From Betaproteobacteria bacterium (lineage in GTDB: Bacteria; Pseudomonadota; Gammaproteobacteria; Burkholderiales; Casimicrobiaceae): 64,000 bases of DNA. This document shows positions 39,496 to 53,100 of this stretch, piece after piece. A model generated the notes under the pieces. It was given only the letters and a program-made list of their open reading frames with translations. It was not told where the DNA came from and made no database searches. Numbering within the stretch: position 1 is the first letter of the stretch; each line of letters begins with the position of its first letter. Made by a program: the position numbers and the translations under genes. The stretch is from assembly GCA_009778785.1 (NCBI GenBank), contig WRFN01000010.1:1-64000 (forward strand), in the 5' to 3' direction.

Positions 39496-40260
39496 ATGAG
39501 CACCCCCGTCGAAAAAACCTTGAGCAAAGTCCCCGCCGTCACGCTCGGATTCTGGATCATCAAGATCGCCGCGACGACTTTGGGCGAGACCGGAGGCGAC
39601 TGGGTGACGATGTCGCTGGACTTGGGCTATCTGGCCGGAAGTGCGATCTTTCTGGCTATCTTCGCAGTCGCTGTCGCCGCGCAGGTTTCCGTCAAAAAAT
39701 TCCATCCTTATCTGTATTGGGCGACAATCATCGCCACAACTACGCTGGGCACCACGCTTGCGGATTTTTGCGATCGCTCGCTCGGCGCAGGCTATTTCAC
39801 CGGAATGAGCGCGCTCTTCGTTCTGTTGATGCTCTCGCTGGCGCTGTGGTATTGGCGCGCCGGGTCGGTGGCGGTAGAAACCGTGAACTCTCCGCAGATC
39901 GAAAAATACTACTGGATCACGATCTTGTTCTCGCAGACGCTGGGTACGGCGTTGGGCGATTTCATGGCCGACGATGATTTGCATGGCTTGGGGCTGGGCT
40001 ACGAGTGGAGCGCGCTGATTTTTTGCGGCGGGCTGGCCGTGGTGGCGGTTTTGTGGTTTGGCACCCGCCTGTCTCGCGCCGGTTTGTTCTGGGCGGCGTT
40101 CATCCTGACGCGCCCGCTCGGCGCGACGCTGGGCGATTTTCTCGACAAACCGCTGGCAATGGGCGGACTGGCGCTCAGCCGCATTTATGCGACTCTGGCG
40201 CTGGTCGTGTTCATCGTGATTTGCATCCGCATCTTTCCGCAAAAGGCGGGGGAGCATTAG
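39496..40260 (+). CDS. COG4705-like multi-pass membrane protein with four TxLGxTxGD repeats
   Basis: 254 residues with about eight membrane helices. Four internal repeats carry a motif near the end of a helix: ATTLGETGGD, TTLGTTLADF, SQTLGTALGDF and RPLGATLGDF, suggesting a fourfold duplicated helix-pair protein. This matches the uncharacterised membrane-anchored family COG4705; its role is not known to me with confidence, although the conserved acidic motifs in membrane repeats would suit cation handling (inference). It starts 50 bp after one direct repeat and ends 24 bp before another, and shares no operon with its neighbours. Confidence 0.75.
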   Translation: MSTPVEKTLSKVPAVTLGFWIIKIAATTLGETGGDWVTMSLDLGYLAGSAIFLAIFAVAVAAQVSVKKFHPYLYWATIIATTTLGTTLADFCDRSLGAGYFTGMSALFVLLMLSLALWYWRAGSVAVETVNSPQIEKYYWITILFSQTLGTALGDFMADDDLHGLGLGYEWSALIFCGGLAVVAVLWFGTRLSRAGLFWAAFILTRPLGATLGDFLDKPLAMGGLALSRIYATLALVVFIVICIRIFPQKAGEH

Positions 40261-40284
40261 AGCGGTTTTGATTTAGAGTATGTT

Positions 40285-40355
40285 TCTGCTATGGGCGCGG
40301 GGATATAAGGCATCGGTTGTCGAAAATAAAAAGACATGATGAAAATGCAAACAAC
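40285..40355 (+). repeat. Right copy of ~70-bp direct repeat flanking the COG4705-like gene
   Basis: Starts TCTGCTATGGGCGCGGGG and ends GATGAAAATGCAAACAAC. Same orientation as the copy at 39377. It ends 17 bp from the stop of the convergent methyltransferase gene. Confidence 0.7.
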
Positions 40356-40372
40356 CGCTGCGCCATTGCCAT

Positions 40373-41203
40373 TTACGTTCTTGCAGTTCTGATTCCTGAT
40401 CCCTGCTCCCCGACACGCACGCATTCAAAAAGCACGACGGCGGCGGCGCTGGCGACGTTGAGCGACTCCATGCGCCCCGGCATCGGGATGGTGACGGCGA
40501 TATCGACGAGCCGCGCCAAAGCCTCGCTCAATCCCGCCCCTTCATTGCCGAGTGCCAACGCCAGAGGGCGGCGTTGAAGCTGTGACGCCGTGAACACATT
40601 TTGTCCTTGCGCGGCAAAGGTTCCGACGAGAAGACCGCTGTCGGCGCGAAAAGCGCGCGCCCATTCGCAAGCATCGACTTCTTCGACGATCTCCAGCAAA
40701 AAATGCGCGCCCTGCGCGGCGCGCAGCACTTTCGGCGCCCAAGCGCTGGCGCTTTGCGTTGACAAAACCGCGTGAGTCACTCCGGCAGCAGCAGCCGTGC
40801 GCAAGATCGTACCGACGTTGCCGGGGTCTTGAATGTCTTCAAGCAGAATGCAGAAAGTGCCCGATGTCGTCGTCGCCGAAGGCTGATCGATGATCGCCAA
40901 CATGCCGATGGACGGCGGCAGCGAAGCGATGCTTTTGAATAGCGCGTCGGAGGCGCACAGGAGGCGATGTTCGTCGAGTCGGTATTTCGCAAACTGCAAC
41001 GCCAGCTTTTTGACGAACGGCGTTTGGGCTGCCTCTTCAGTGACGATCAAGGCATCGGGCAAGCCATGACGCGCAACGTACATCTCGATCAAATGTTCGC
41101 CTTCCAGCACGCAGCGTCGGCTTTTGCGCCGTTCGTGCGCAGAAGCGATCAGGCGCGCAGCGTCTTTGAGTTGGGGGTTGTGCGGGGAGGTGATGGGTAA
41201 CAT
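40373..41203 (-). CDS. TrmH/SpoU-family RNA 2'-O-methyltransferase
   Basis: 276 residues. A substrate-binding N-domain (SPHNPQLKDAARL, then CVLEGEHLIE) precedes the SPOUT domain with motifs 1-3: LLEDIQDPGNVGTILRTAAAAG, ALALGNEGAGLS and IPMPGRMESLNVASAAAVVLFE. It methylates a ribose in rRNA or tRNA using SAM; the exact target is not readable from sequence. The short C-terminal tail ends GSGIRTART. Confidence 0.9.
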   Translation of the reverse strand: MLPITSPHNPQLKDAARLIASAHERRKSRRCVLEGEHLIEMYVARHGLPDALIVTEEAAQTPFVKKLALQFAKYRLDEHRLLCASDALFKSIASLPPSIGMLAIIDQPSATTTSGTFCILLEDIQDPGNVGTILRTAAAAGVTHAVLSTQSASAWAPKVLRAAQGAHFLLEIVEEVDACEWARAFRADSGLLVGTFAAQGQNVFTASQLQRRPLALALGNEGAGLSEALARLVDIAVTIPMPGRMESLNVASAAAVVLFECVRVGEQGSGIRTART

Positions 41204-41257
41204 GGAATTGATGTTACGTTGGTGAGAGCGGCTTTGATTTCATCCTGTGCCTTGTTT

Positions 41258-41302
41258 CCCTCTCCCGCTTGTGGAAGAGGGCGCTCGGAGGACGGGAGAG
41301 GG
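41258..41302. repeat. REP-like palindrome (CCCTCTCCCG)
   Basis: CCCTCTCCCG (41258-41267) pairs perfectly with CGGGAGAGGG (41293-41302); an inner GGAAGAGGGC half-site gives an alternative fold. It is the relative of the element inside nikL. It lies just downstream of ftsB. Confidence 0.6.
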
Positions 41303-41304
41303 CG

Positions 41305-41628
41305 TCAGTGCGAAGCACTGTTTGGCGTCGCAGCGGGCGTCGTCGCTACCGCCGCCGGCGCGGCCTGGAACTGGAAAAAAATCTCGTCTTTTTTAACCAT
41401 ACCCAATTCGGCACGCGCCCGTCCTTCAACGGCATCCAATCCCGATTTGAGATCGGTCACTTCGGCGGCAAGCGCATCGTTGCGCGCTTTCAGCAGCGCG
41501 TTGGCGGTTTGCTGCTTGTCGATTTCCTGCTGCAAGGCGTGCACTTGCAGCCAGCCGCCTTTACCCAGCCAGATCGGGTATTGCAAGACAGCAATCAGCA
41601 GCAGGAAAATGAAGGAGAGGGTTTTCAT
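41305..41628 (-). CDS. ftsB: Cell division protein FtsB
   Basis: 107 residues. One N-terminal membrane helix (about 4-20), then YPIWLGKGGW, a coiled coil (about 28-62: LQQEIDKQQTANALLKARNDALAAE) and VEGRARAELGMVKKDEIFFQ, the hallmark of FtsB/DivIC. It bridges FtsL and FtsQ in the divisome. An Ala/Thr/Pro-rich tail is extra. It lies 35 bp after eno, the common arrangement. Confidence 0.93.
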   Translation of the reverse strand: MKTLSFIFLLLIAVLQYPIWLGKGGWLQVHALQQEIDKQQTANALLKARNDALAAEVTDLKSGLDAVEGRARAELGMVKKDEIFFQFQAAPAAVATTPAATPNSASH

Positions 41629-41663
41629 CGCTGACAGACCTCACTGAGGCGCGGCTCTTCGAG

Positions 41664-45595
<3,932 letters not shown>

Positions 45596-46990
45596 TTACA
45601 GCCCGACTTGCAAGCGCGCTCGCGTTTTCTCGCGCCCCAGCAAGGTCAGCACGGCGTCAATCGCCGGGGTCGAAAGCGTCCCGGCCACCAGCGCCCGAAC
45701 CGGCATCATGATCTGCGGCGGCTTCAGGCCATGCCGCTTGGCAGCGTCTTTGAGCGCAGCGTTCAGCGCTTCGCGATTCCAGGGCAGGGCTTCAAAAGCC
45801 TCGAACAACTCGGCGAGCGCAGTGCGGTTGGCGGGGGTGATTTGTTCGGCCAGCAGCGCGGCGTCCGGCGCAACGTCGGCGTAGAAAAAGCGGGCAGCCT
45901 GTGCCATTTCGACCAGCGTGCCCACTCGCTCGCGAAACAGCTCGGCAACCGCTCCCGGCGCCGGACCGGCGGCAATACTCAAGCCTTCCTTTTCGAGAAA
46001 CGGCAGCAACCGTTGTCCCAACACTTCGGGCGACAACCGCTTCATGTGTTCCTGATTGAGCCAGCGCAGTTTGTCGGTATTGAAACGCGACGGCGCCGGA
46101 CTGATTGCATCGAGATCAAACCAGTCGCAAAATTCCTGCAGCGAAAACACCTCATCGTTACCGTGCGCCCAGCCCAACCGCGCCAGAAAATTGGTCATCG
46201 CTTCGGGCAAATAGCCGGCAACATCGTATTCGGTGACGCTCACCGCGCCGTGCCGCTTCGACAACTTTTGCCCGTCTTCGCCCAGTACGGTCGGCACATG
46301 CGCGAATACCGGCGGCTCAAAACCGAGCGCTCGAAAAATATTGATCTGGCGCGGCGTGTTGTTGACGTGATCGTCGCCACGGATGACGTGGGTGATGCGC
46401 ATATCAACATCGTCCACCACCACGCAAAAATTGTACGTTGGCGTGCCATCGGGGCGAACGATCACCAGATCGTCGAGCTCGTCGTTCGCAAATTCGATGT
46501 GCCCTTTGACGCGATCATCCCAAGCTACCGTACCGCCATCGGGATTGCGGAAACGGATCACCGGCGCTACTCCGGCGGGCGGCGTTTTGCCGACGGCGTT
46601 TTCCGGCCGCCAACGACCGTCATAACGCGGCTTCTCGCCACGCGCCATCTGGGCTTCGCGCAGCGCGTCCAACTCCGAGGCCGGCATGTAACAACGGTAA
46701 GCCTGCCCGCGCGCCAACATGTCCTCGGCCACTTCGCGGTAACGCGCCATCCGTTGCATCTGGTAAAACGGCCCTTCGTCATAATTCAGGCCAAGCCAAG
46801 CCATGCTGTCCAGAATTGCCTGTGTGGCCGCCTGTGTCGAACGCTCGCGATCAGTGTCCTCGATTCGTAACACGAACGCTCCTTGAAAATGGCGGGCATA
46901 CGCCCAGGCGAACAGCGCCGTGCGGGCGCCGCCCAAGTGCAGAAAACCGGTGGGGCTGGGAGCGAAACGAATGCGGACAGGCGCGGACAT
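45596..46990 (-). CDS. gltX: Glutamyl-tRNA synthetase
   Basis: 464 residues, discriminating-type GluRS length. HIGH-like motif in [23 protein letters not shown]-like KLSKRHG near 240, and an all-helical anticodon-binding C-domain. It charges tRNA-Glu. ATG 46990 gives the typical [14 protein letters not shown] start; the open frame upstream is not GluRS-like. It is 72 bp upstream of pyrG in the same direction. Confidence 0.97.
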   Translation of the reverse strand: MSAPVRIRFAPSPTGFLHLGGARTALFAWAYARHFQGAFVLRIEDTDRERSTQAATQAILDSMAWLGLNYDEGPFYQMQRMARYREVAEDMLARGQAYRCYMPASELDALREAQMARGEKPRYDGRWRPENAVGKTPPAGVAPVIRFRNPDGGTVAWDDRVKGHIEFANDELDDLVIVRPDGTPTYNFCVVVDDVDMRITHVIRGDDHVNNTPRQINIFRALGFEPPVFAHVPTVLGEDGQKLSKRHGAVSVTEYDVAGYLPEAMTNFLARLGWAHGNDEVFSLQEFCDWFDLDAISPAPSRFNTDKLRWLNQEHMKRLSPEVLGQRLLPFLEKEGLSIAAGPAPGAVAELFRERVGTLVEMAQAARFFYADVAPDAALLAEQITPANRTALAELFEAFEALPWNREALNAALKDAAKRHGLKPPQIMMPVRALVAGTLSTPAIDAVLTLLGREKTRARLQVGL

Positions 46991-47458
46991 GAAATAGGCA
47001 AAAAAGTGAAAAGATAAAAAAGCGAAAACGAAAACATTTTTAATTGAATCACGCCTTGAACGAGCGAAAAAACGGGAGCGATCCATCAAGCTCCGTTCTC
47101 GTTGAAGGGCAAATCGTATTTTACGCGAAGCGGCCGGAATTGGCTGTAGAACAGGCGGAGCATCCATACGATGGGTCGGCGAGGGTGGGAGGCGGCATTC
47201 TGCGGCCCGTTCCAAAGGGCGGGGCTGCTCATGCGATAGGCGGCAAAGGGAGGAGTAAAGGCGCGATGAACAAAGAAAGCACGTCACTTTTATGCTTGTA
47301 ACCCACTGTTTTTACAGCGTATTTATTAAGCTGCAACAATCTATTCCACTTATTACAGTTTGCCGCCCGCTTATCGGCTCCTTGTTGGGTGGGGGATAGC
47401 AGAGGGCTAAGGTAATGCCAAGCCGGTTACTGAGTAAAACTTGGAAAAAGGGGCAGAC
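46991..47458. other. Divergent gap between gltX and pilus cluster B
   Basis: About 470 bp with no credible gene. It contains a possible gltX -10 region around 47109-47121 (AAATCGTATTTTA, also found at 45543-45555 before pyrG), a REP-like element (47185-47210), and an AT-rich stretch with TTGTAA at about 47296 that may hold the cluster B promoter. Confidence 0.45.
47185..47210. repeat. REP-like element upstream of pilus cluster B
   Basis: GTGGGAGGCGGCATTCTG followed by CGGCCC, close to the 26-bp units at 7904-7955. It forms an imperfect hairpin. Confidence 0.5.
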
Positions 47459-48055
47459 GTGAAAGCGAGGAACAAAGGATTTACTCTCATCGAACTGATG
47501 GTGGTCATCGTGGTAGGCGCTATTCTGCTGATGATTGCTGTCCCCAGCTTTCGTGACATGATCCTCGCTCAAAGGCTTGCCACGGCGGGTGACAACTTGG
47601 CGATTGCCATCAATACCGCCAGAATGGAAGCGATCAAACGTAACGGCAACGTTCAATTTTGCAGCGACAACTCGTCGCTCAATACCAACATCGATTCGCT
47701 AGGCGTTGCCTGTGACGCCAATGTCGGCGCCGTCTATGCTGCCGACAACGCAATCCCTCCGAATATCGGGCAAGTACTCAACACGGTAAACGGCTTGGGA
47801 ACATCCGTGAAATTGACAGCGGCCAATACCAATATCGCCGCGCTTCGCTTCGATTCGCAGGGAATTGGGCATGCGATGACCGACGCCACGGTCAATGCCG
47901 CTACCGGTATCGCTTCGGTGAGTAATACCGTTCCGTTTAACAATGTTGTGGCCGAACTCTGCGTCGATGAGTTGAGCAGAAACAACATCTACACCATCAA
48001 CATGACGAACGGTTCTATTCTTGATGTCACCAAATCAACAGGAACTTGCCCATGA
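47459..48055 (+). CDS. fimT: GspH/FimT-type minor pseudopilin (cluster B)
   Basis: 198 residues from GTG 47459, which has AAAAAGGGG eight bases upstream. Prepilin site RNKG/FTLIELMVVIVVGAILLMI with Glu5, then the FimT pattern AVPSFRDMILAQRLATAGDNLAIAINTARMEAIKRN. The C-terminal domain differs from the cluster A homologue. First gene of a tightly packed operon; its stop overlaps the next ATG (ATGA). Confidence 0.87.
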   Translation: MKARNKGFTLIELMVVIVVGAILLMIAVPSFRDMILAQRLATAGDNLAIAINTARMEAIKRNGNVQFCSDNSSLNTNIDSLGVACDANVGAVYAADNAIPPNIGQVLNTVNGLGTSVKLTAANTNIAALRFDSQGIGHAMTDATVNAATGIASVSNTVPFNNVVAELCVDELSRNNIYTINMTNGSILDVTKSTGTCP

Positions 48056-48525
48056 AATCAAAATCCTCATCTCGCCATTCATCCGGCTTCGGATTGATCG
48101 AGGTCATGGTGGCCATACTGGTTTTGTCGATAGGCTTTCTCGGCTTGGCCGGGATGGTGGTTCGCTCGCTTTCCACTAACGGTACGGCCATGGCGCGCAG
48201 CGTGGCAACGGTTGCAGCATATTCCATTCAGGATGCCATGCGCGCTGATCGAACCAACGCCGCGAACGGCAGTTACAACGGGACAGTCACCGCCAGCAGT
48301 TGCTCTATCGGGACAGGTTCCGTGGCGCAGTTGCAACTTGGCCAGTGGTGCGCCGAGCTTTCCAACCCGGTATTGAACGGCGCCACGGCTGCTACCGGCG
48401 TCGTTCAATGCACCAATATCGGCATGAATAGCGTGTGCATGGTCACCATCTCTTGGGACGACAGCCGTAACGGCACGGTCAGCGGCAGCACCACCCAGAC
48501 AGTGACTACCGTAGGCATGTTATGA
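48052..48525 (+). CDS. pilV: Type IV pilus modification protein PilV (cluster B)
   Basis: 157 residues. Prepilin site HSSG/FGLIEVMVAILVLSIGFLGLAG with Glu5; the GLAGM-V-SLS and AYSIQDAMRADR stretches are classic PilV. Overlaps fimT and pilW by four bases each, so translation is coupled. Shorter than the cluster A and C PilV proteins and not specially similar to them outside the N-terminal helix. Confidence 0.87.
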   Translation: MKSKSSSRHSSGFGLIEVMVAILVLSIGFLGLAGMVVRSLSTNGTAMARSVATVAAYSIQDAMRADRTNAANGSYNGTVTASSCSIGTGSVAQLQLGQWCAELSNPVLNGATAATGVVQCTNIGMNSVCMVTISWDDSRNGTVSGSTTQTVTTVGML

Positions 48526-49487
48526 ATACGCTCAGATCCACCCGTCGCGCTGACGGCTTTACTCTGGTCGAACTGATGATCGCTATCCTGCTGGGGCTGA
48601 TCATCGTTGCCGTTGTTTTGGGTTTTTTTCTGGAAATTCTTCAGGGGTATCGTACCAACAACGCGGTAAGCGATGTGCAAACCAGTTCTCGGCTGGCCTT
48701 TGAACTTTTGGCGCACGACATCCGCGATGCGGGGCTCACCGGCTGCAATAACGATGGGCGCGTGGCCAACATTCTCGCCAATGGCCCCACCGCTGTTTCC
48801 GGCGACGCTGCCTGGAATGCCGACTGGGGCAATGCACTCAAGGGTTACAGTCAGGGCGTGGTTGACGACCCGGCGCTCTTGGCGTTTAGTCAGGCTGCTA
48901 ATACCGATTCCATCCAAGTGCTCGCTGCCGCCGATACCGCCATGAGCGTTCAGCTTCATACCCCCGGGCAGTTTGCTATCAACGGAGACATCGGCAATCT
49001 CAAGGACGGCGACACCGTCATCGTATGCGACCCCGATCATGCCGCGATTTTGCAAATTGCTGCCGTCGGCCCGCCTCTCGTTTACAACAACACGGGAAAC
49101 TGCGGAATGAGTCTGGATTTCCCCGGCAGTTGCGGTGGTGATGGCGGTTATACGTTCGGGTCCAACTCGCAAATTGCGCCGTTGTACGCCGTGGACTGGT
49201 ACATCGGCAACAACACGGTGGGCGGTAAATCGCTTTACCGCATCGTGCCGATGATAGACCCCAACCCGCAAGAAATGGTGCGGGACATTACCAGCATGAG
49301 TCTGCTTTATCTTCAATCGGGCGTTGCTAACTTCGTGGCAGCCAACGCAGTCACCGATTGGTCTGCCGTTTCTGCCGTGCAAATCACACTGGCGATACAA
49401 AGCTCTTTCCGGCGTGTCGGCACTGATGCACAGCCTCTGATCCGCAACTACTCCACTGTCGTTGCCCTTTACAACCGGATGAACTGA
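48522..49487 (+). CDS. pilW: Minor pilin PilW (cluster B)
   Basis: 321 residues. Prepilin site RADG/FTLVELMIAILLGLIIVAVVL with Glu5, followed by SDVQTSSRLAFELLAHDIRDAGLTGC, the canonical PilW pattern. Several Cys lie in the C-terminal part. It is 80-106 residues shorter than the other two PilW proteins in the window and represents a different PilW lineage. Confidence 0.88.
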   Translation: MNTLRSTRRADGFTLVELMIAILLGLIIVAVVLGFFLEILQGYRTNNAVSDVQTSSRLAFELLAHDIRDAGLTGCNNDGRVANILANGPTAVSGDAAWNADWGNALKGYSQGVVDDPALLAFSQAANTDSIQVLAAADTAMSVQLHTPGQFAINGDIGNLKDGDTVIVCDPDHAAILQIAAVGPPLVYNNTGNCGMSLDFPGSCGGDGGYTFGSNSQIAPLYAVDWYIGNNTVGGKSLYRIVPMIDPNPQEMVRDITSMSLLYLQSGVANFVAANAVTDWSAVSAVQITLAIQSSFRRVGTDAQPLIRNYSTVVALYNRMN

Positions 49488-49488
49488 C

Positions 49489-50112
49489 ATGAAATATCGC
49501 TTGCCAATGCATCAATCCTCTGTACAAGCAGTGCTGACAAGGCTTCAGCGCGGCGTTGTTCTGGAGGTGGCCATCATCATCCTGCTGTTGATTGCGATCG
49601 TAGGGTTGGCCGTGTCGCGCAGCAGCTTCATGCAAGACAAAATGTCTGCCAATTTCTACGACCGCCAAATCACTTTTCAGTGCGCGCAAGCGGCATTGCG
49701 TCAAGGCGAAAACGCCGTTGACCTCAGCGCCGGCGGCGTGGGGGGATTCCGGGACTGCTCTCCCATCTCTGGCAACAATTGCCTGCCTGACCCGTTTACC
49801 GACAGTTCGGTGATGCCGAAGTTATTGACTCCAAGCGCCTTCACGGGGACTTATGCGGGAACGCCTGCCGCCGCGCTGTTGGATGGTCAACAACTGCAAT
49901 ACGTCGTGGAATATCTGGGGTCGTTTAACTCGGCGGCAGGTGGAGTGACCAGCAGCAGTTTCAACCTCATGAACCAGTGCTCCAATTATGAACAGTGCGG
50001 CGATTCAAATAGCACGGCTTCGGAGTTTTATCGCATTACGGCTCGCTGCGGGCCGACCGGTACGAGTGGTCGCGCCACAACAGTGACGCTTCAAACGGTT
50101 TATCGCCGGTGA
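49489..50112 (+). CDS. pilX: Minor pilin PilX (cluster B)
   Basis: 207 residues. QRG/VVLEVAIIILLLIAIVGLAV is the cleavage site and helix, and SRSSFMQDKMSANFYDRQITFQCAQAAL is typical PilX. One base separates it from pilW, and 27 bases separate it from pilY1. Four Cys in the C-terminal domain suggest disulfides. Confidence 0.87.
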   Translation: MKYRLPMHQSSVQAVLTRLQRGVVLEVAIIILLLIAIVGLAVSRSSFMQDKMSANFYDRQITFQCAQAALRQGENAVDLSAGGVGGFRDCSPISGNNCLPDPFTDSSVMPKLLTPSAFTGTYAGTPAAALLDGQQLQYVVEYLGSFNSAAGGVTSSSFNLMNQCSNYEQCGDSNSTASEFYRITARCGPTGTSGRATTVTLQTVYRR

Positions 50113-50139
50113 TTGATCGAAGGTGGAAAGGGAAAAATC

Positions 50140-53100
50140 ATGTCTGCCAAAATTGCTACGAAATGGATATGTCTGGCCTCGGGGCTGCTGGCGCTGAGCG
50201 CAGCCAATGCGCAGGTGGCAACGTACAAGGAAGATTTCAGCGGCACCTCTACGAATCTAAGCTGGAAGGCTCTGAACGATGCCTGTCTGACGGCCTCAGG
50301 CAATGGCTCCAATAACACCGGCTCCAAAACAGATATTCCGAAGTGCAGTACCAAGACGCCAATGAACGGGCAAGGCACAACGATGTTTAAAAACACCACC
50401 GGCCCAGACTCGGCCGGCAAAGGCGCACTGATGTTGACGCCCGCACTGGTCTCTCAAACGGGCGCCGTTATTTCCAATTTCACTTTCGACGCCAGCCAAG
50501 GCTTGTCGTTGGTTTACACCACCTACACCTACGGTTTGACAGCCAACAATGGCTACAAAGTAGGCTCGATCAATCAAGGCGCGGATGGCATCGTCTTCAT
50601 TCTCAGCGACGGTACCGCACCGATGCCTAGCGTCGCCGGCGGCCAGGGCGGCGCGCTGGGTTACAGTTGCATTGGAAATCAAAGACCCGGAGACAGTCCG
50701 GATGCAGGATTTGCCAATGCCTATCTTGGCGTAGGAACGGATGAATGGGGAAATTTTCTCAATTCCGGCGACAATGGGCCGACCTTATCCACTTCCGGTA
50801 TCAACATCACCTCCGCCAATAACTTGACGAATGTTCCAACGGGCCCGAAGGGAAGCGGTAACGGGCCACAGTATCAGGCCAACCGGATCGGTATCCGGGG
50901 TGGGGGCAATATCACCTCCAGCGGATACTCAACTGATGCCGCCCTTCGTAATGCTTGCAACACCGCAATTTATTATAAAGATGCTACGGGCAAGACTTAT
51001 GGCCATTACGACACCTGGAGCGACGCCTATTATGTGCTGCCCAGCGCTCAGAAGATTGTCTCTTCGGTTGCAAGCCTCAGCCAAGCCACCGCTCTTACTT
51101 ATAAACTGACCATATCGACAGCAAACAAATTGAATTTTTACTTCAAAATCGGCAACGGACCCTATACGCAGGTGCTGCCTACCGATACAAATATTACGAC
51201 ACGGAATCCGCCGCTGCCGGCAAAGCTCCGTTTTGGTTTTACCGCCGGTACCGGCGCCGCCAACAATGTTCATGAAATCGGTTGTTTCGTGGCCGCGCCG
51301 CTGGCCTCCAACAGCAGCGCGGGCGCCAATACCACCACAGGTCAGGTGCAGATCGGCTCGCAGCTTTATCTGGCCAACTACAACGCGAACGACTGGTCGG
51401 GCACGGTACAGGCCATCCCCGTAATGATCAACTCCGTTACCGGGGATCTCAGCTTGTCTTCCACGCCTAACTGGGACGCCAACTGCGTGCTGACCGGCGG
51501 TTACTGCGCATCGACAGGGGCGGGCTCGGGAACGACGAACGCTTCGGGCAGCGCAACGCCTCTCCCTCTGCCCGGCAGCAATACCACGGGCTCGGCTCGC
51601 GTCTTGCTGACGAGCAACTCGACCACGGGAGCCGGGCTGGCTTTTCAATACACTCCTCTGAATACAGCCGAACAAAGTGCCTTGGGCGCGACTTCTGCCG
51701 TAGCCACCAACACCGTGAATTGGTTGCGCGGTGATCGTTCGACCGAACTGTCGTGGGGAAGCACGCCGGGCACTCTGCGCGCTCGCGCGAGCATCTTGGG
51801 GGATATCATCAATTCCAGCCCGACATGGGTCGGCCCGCCTCAGGGCGGCGCTTTCCCCGATGGCTTCAGTGATTTTCTCTACACCGGCACGCCCCCTGAA
51901 ACGCCCTTCAGTGGTTATGTTTCTGGTTCCGCCGCGACGCGTCAGCCGGTCGTTTACGCGGGCAGCAATGATGGTTTTCTGCACGCTTTTCGTACGGGCG
52001 GTGTTGACAGCCTGAGCACAGCCCTTCCCAACGACGGTCAGGAAGTTCTGGGCTTCATGCCGGCGGGGCAGCTCATCAATTACGCTGCCGGAATCGCCAG
52101 TCCGGGGTATCAGCATAGCTACGTGGTGGATGCGACGCCCACCGCAGACGATTTGTTCTACGGCGGCGCCTGGCATACCTGGGTGGTCGGCGGTGTGGGT
52201 TCGACCGGACAGGAAATTTATGCGCTCGATGTAACCAACCCCGACAATTTTTCGGCAAGTCAGGCGGGAGCCATCGTGATGGGAGACTGGACGCCTGCCA
52301 ACACCAGTACTCCCCTTGCACTCAATCACTTGAACTGCACGGTGGGCTCGCCGATGATCAAGCGGCTCCACAATGGGCAATGGGGCATTATTTTCGGCAA
52401 TGGTTTGCCCGATGTGCCGCTCGCACGTTGCAGACAAACGTTGGGGGGCACCACCGCAGGCATTTATGTCGGAGTGATCGACTCCTCCACCGGTAAGGTG
52501 GCTTCTTTCCAATGGATCGATACGGGCGCCGTCGGCACAACCGCCGCGCCCAACGGCATCGCCTATGTCAGCCCGGTGGATGTCGATGGCGATTTCGTTA
52601 CCGATTATGTGTATGCCGGCGATGTGTTGGGCAATCTCTGGCGTTTTGACCTCACCAGCAGCGATCCGAACACATGGAGTACAACCGCTCCGACGAAGTT
52701 GTTCCAAACCTCCGTCAATGGGCAGCAGCCCATTACCACGGCGCCGATCGTCGCTGCGGTGACCGATCCCACCAGAAACTCGCCGAAGCCGCTTATGATG
52801 GTTTACTTCGGCACAGGTCGATTGGCGCCATCTCCCACCAGCAGCACGGCGAATTATGCGTCAGGCAGCCAATCGTTTTACGGTATTTGGGACTGGAACT
52901 GGGCCGGGACGCATTGGGCGGGACTGTTTGCCAGCTTGACGTCCGGGCCTAGCCCCACCGCAATGCCTCTATTTCTTCAATCGTCCACCGAGTCGCCTCC
53001 GGGTTATCGCAAATTGAGCAACACCAATAAAGTGTGCTGGGCTGATCTGGCAGCATGCGGCAGCACGCCTTATTACGGCTGGAAATACAATTTCCCGGAT

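Noticed and set aside
47044-47301. 85-codon open frame between gltX and cluster B
   Set aside because: It spans the gltX leader and a REP-like element and resembles no protein family.
50929-52707. 592-codon open frame on the minus strand
   Set aside because: Antisense to the PilY1 of cluster B, with no family resemblance or start site.
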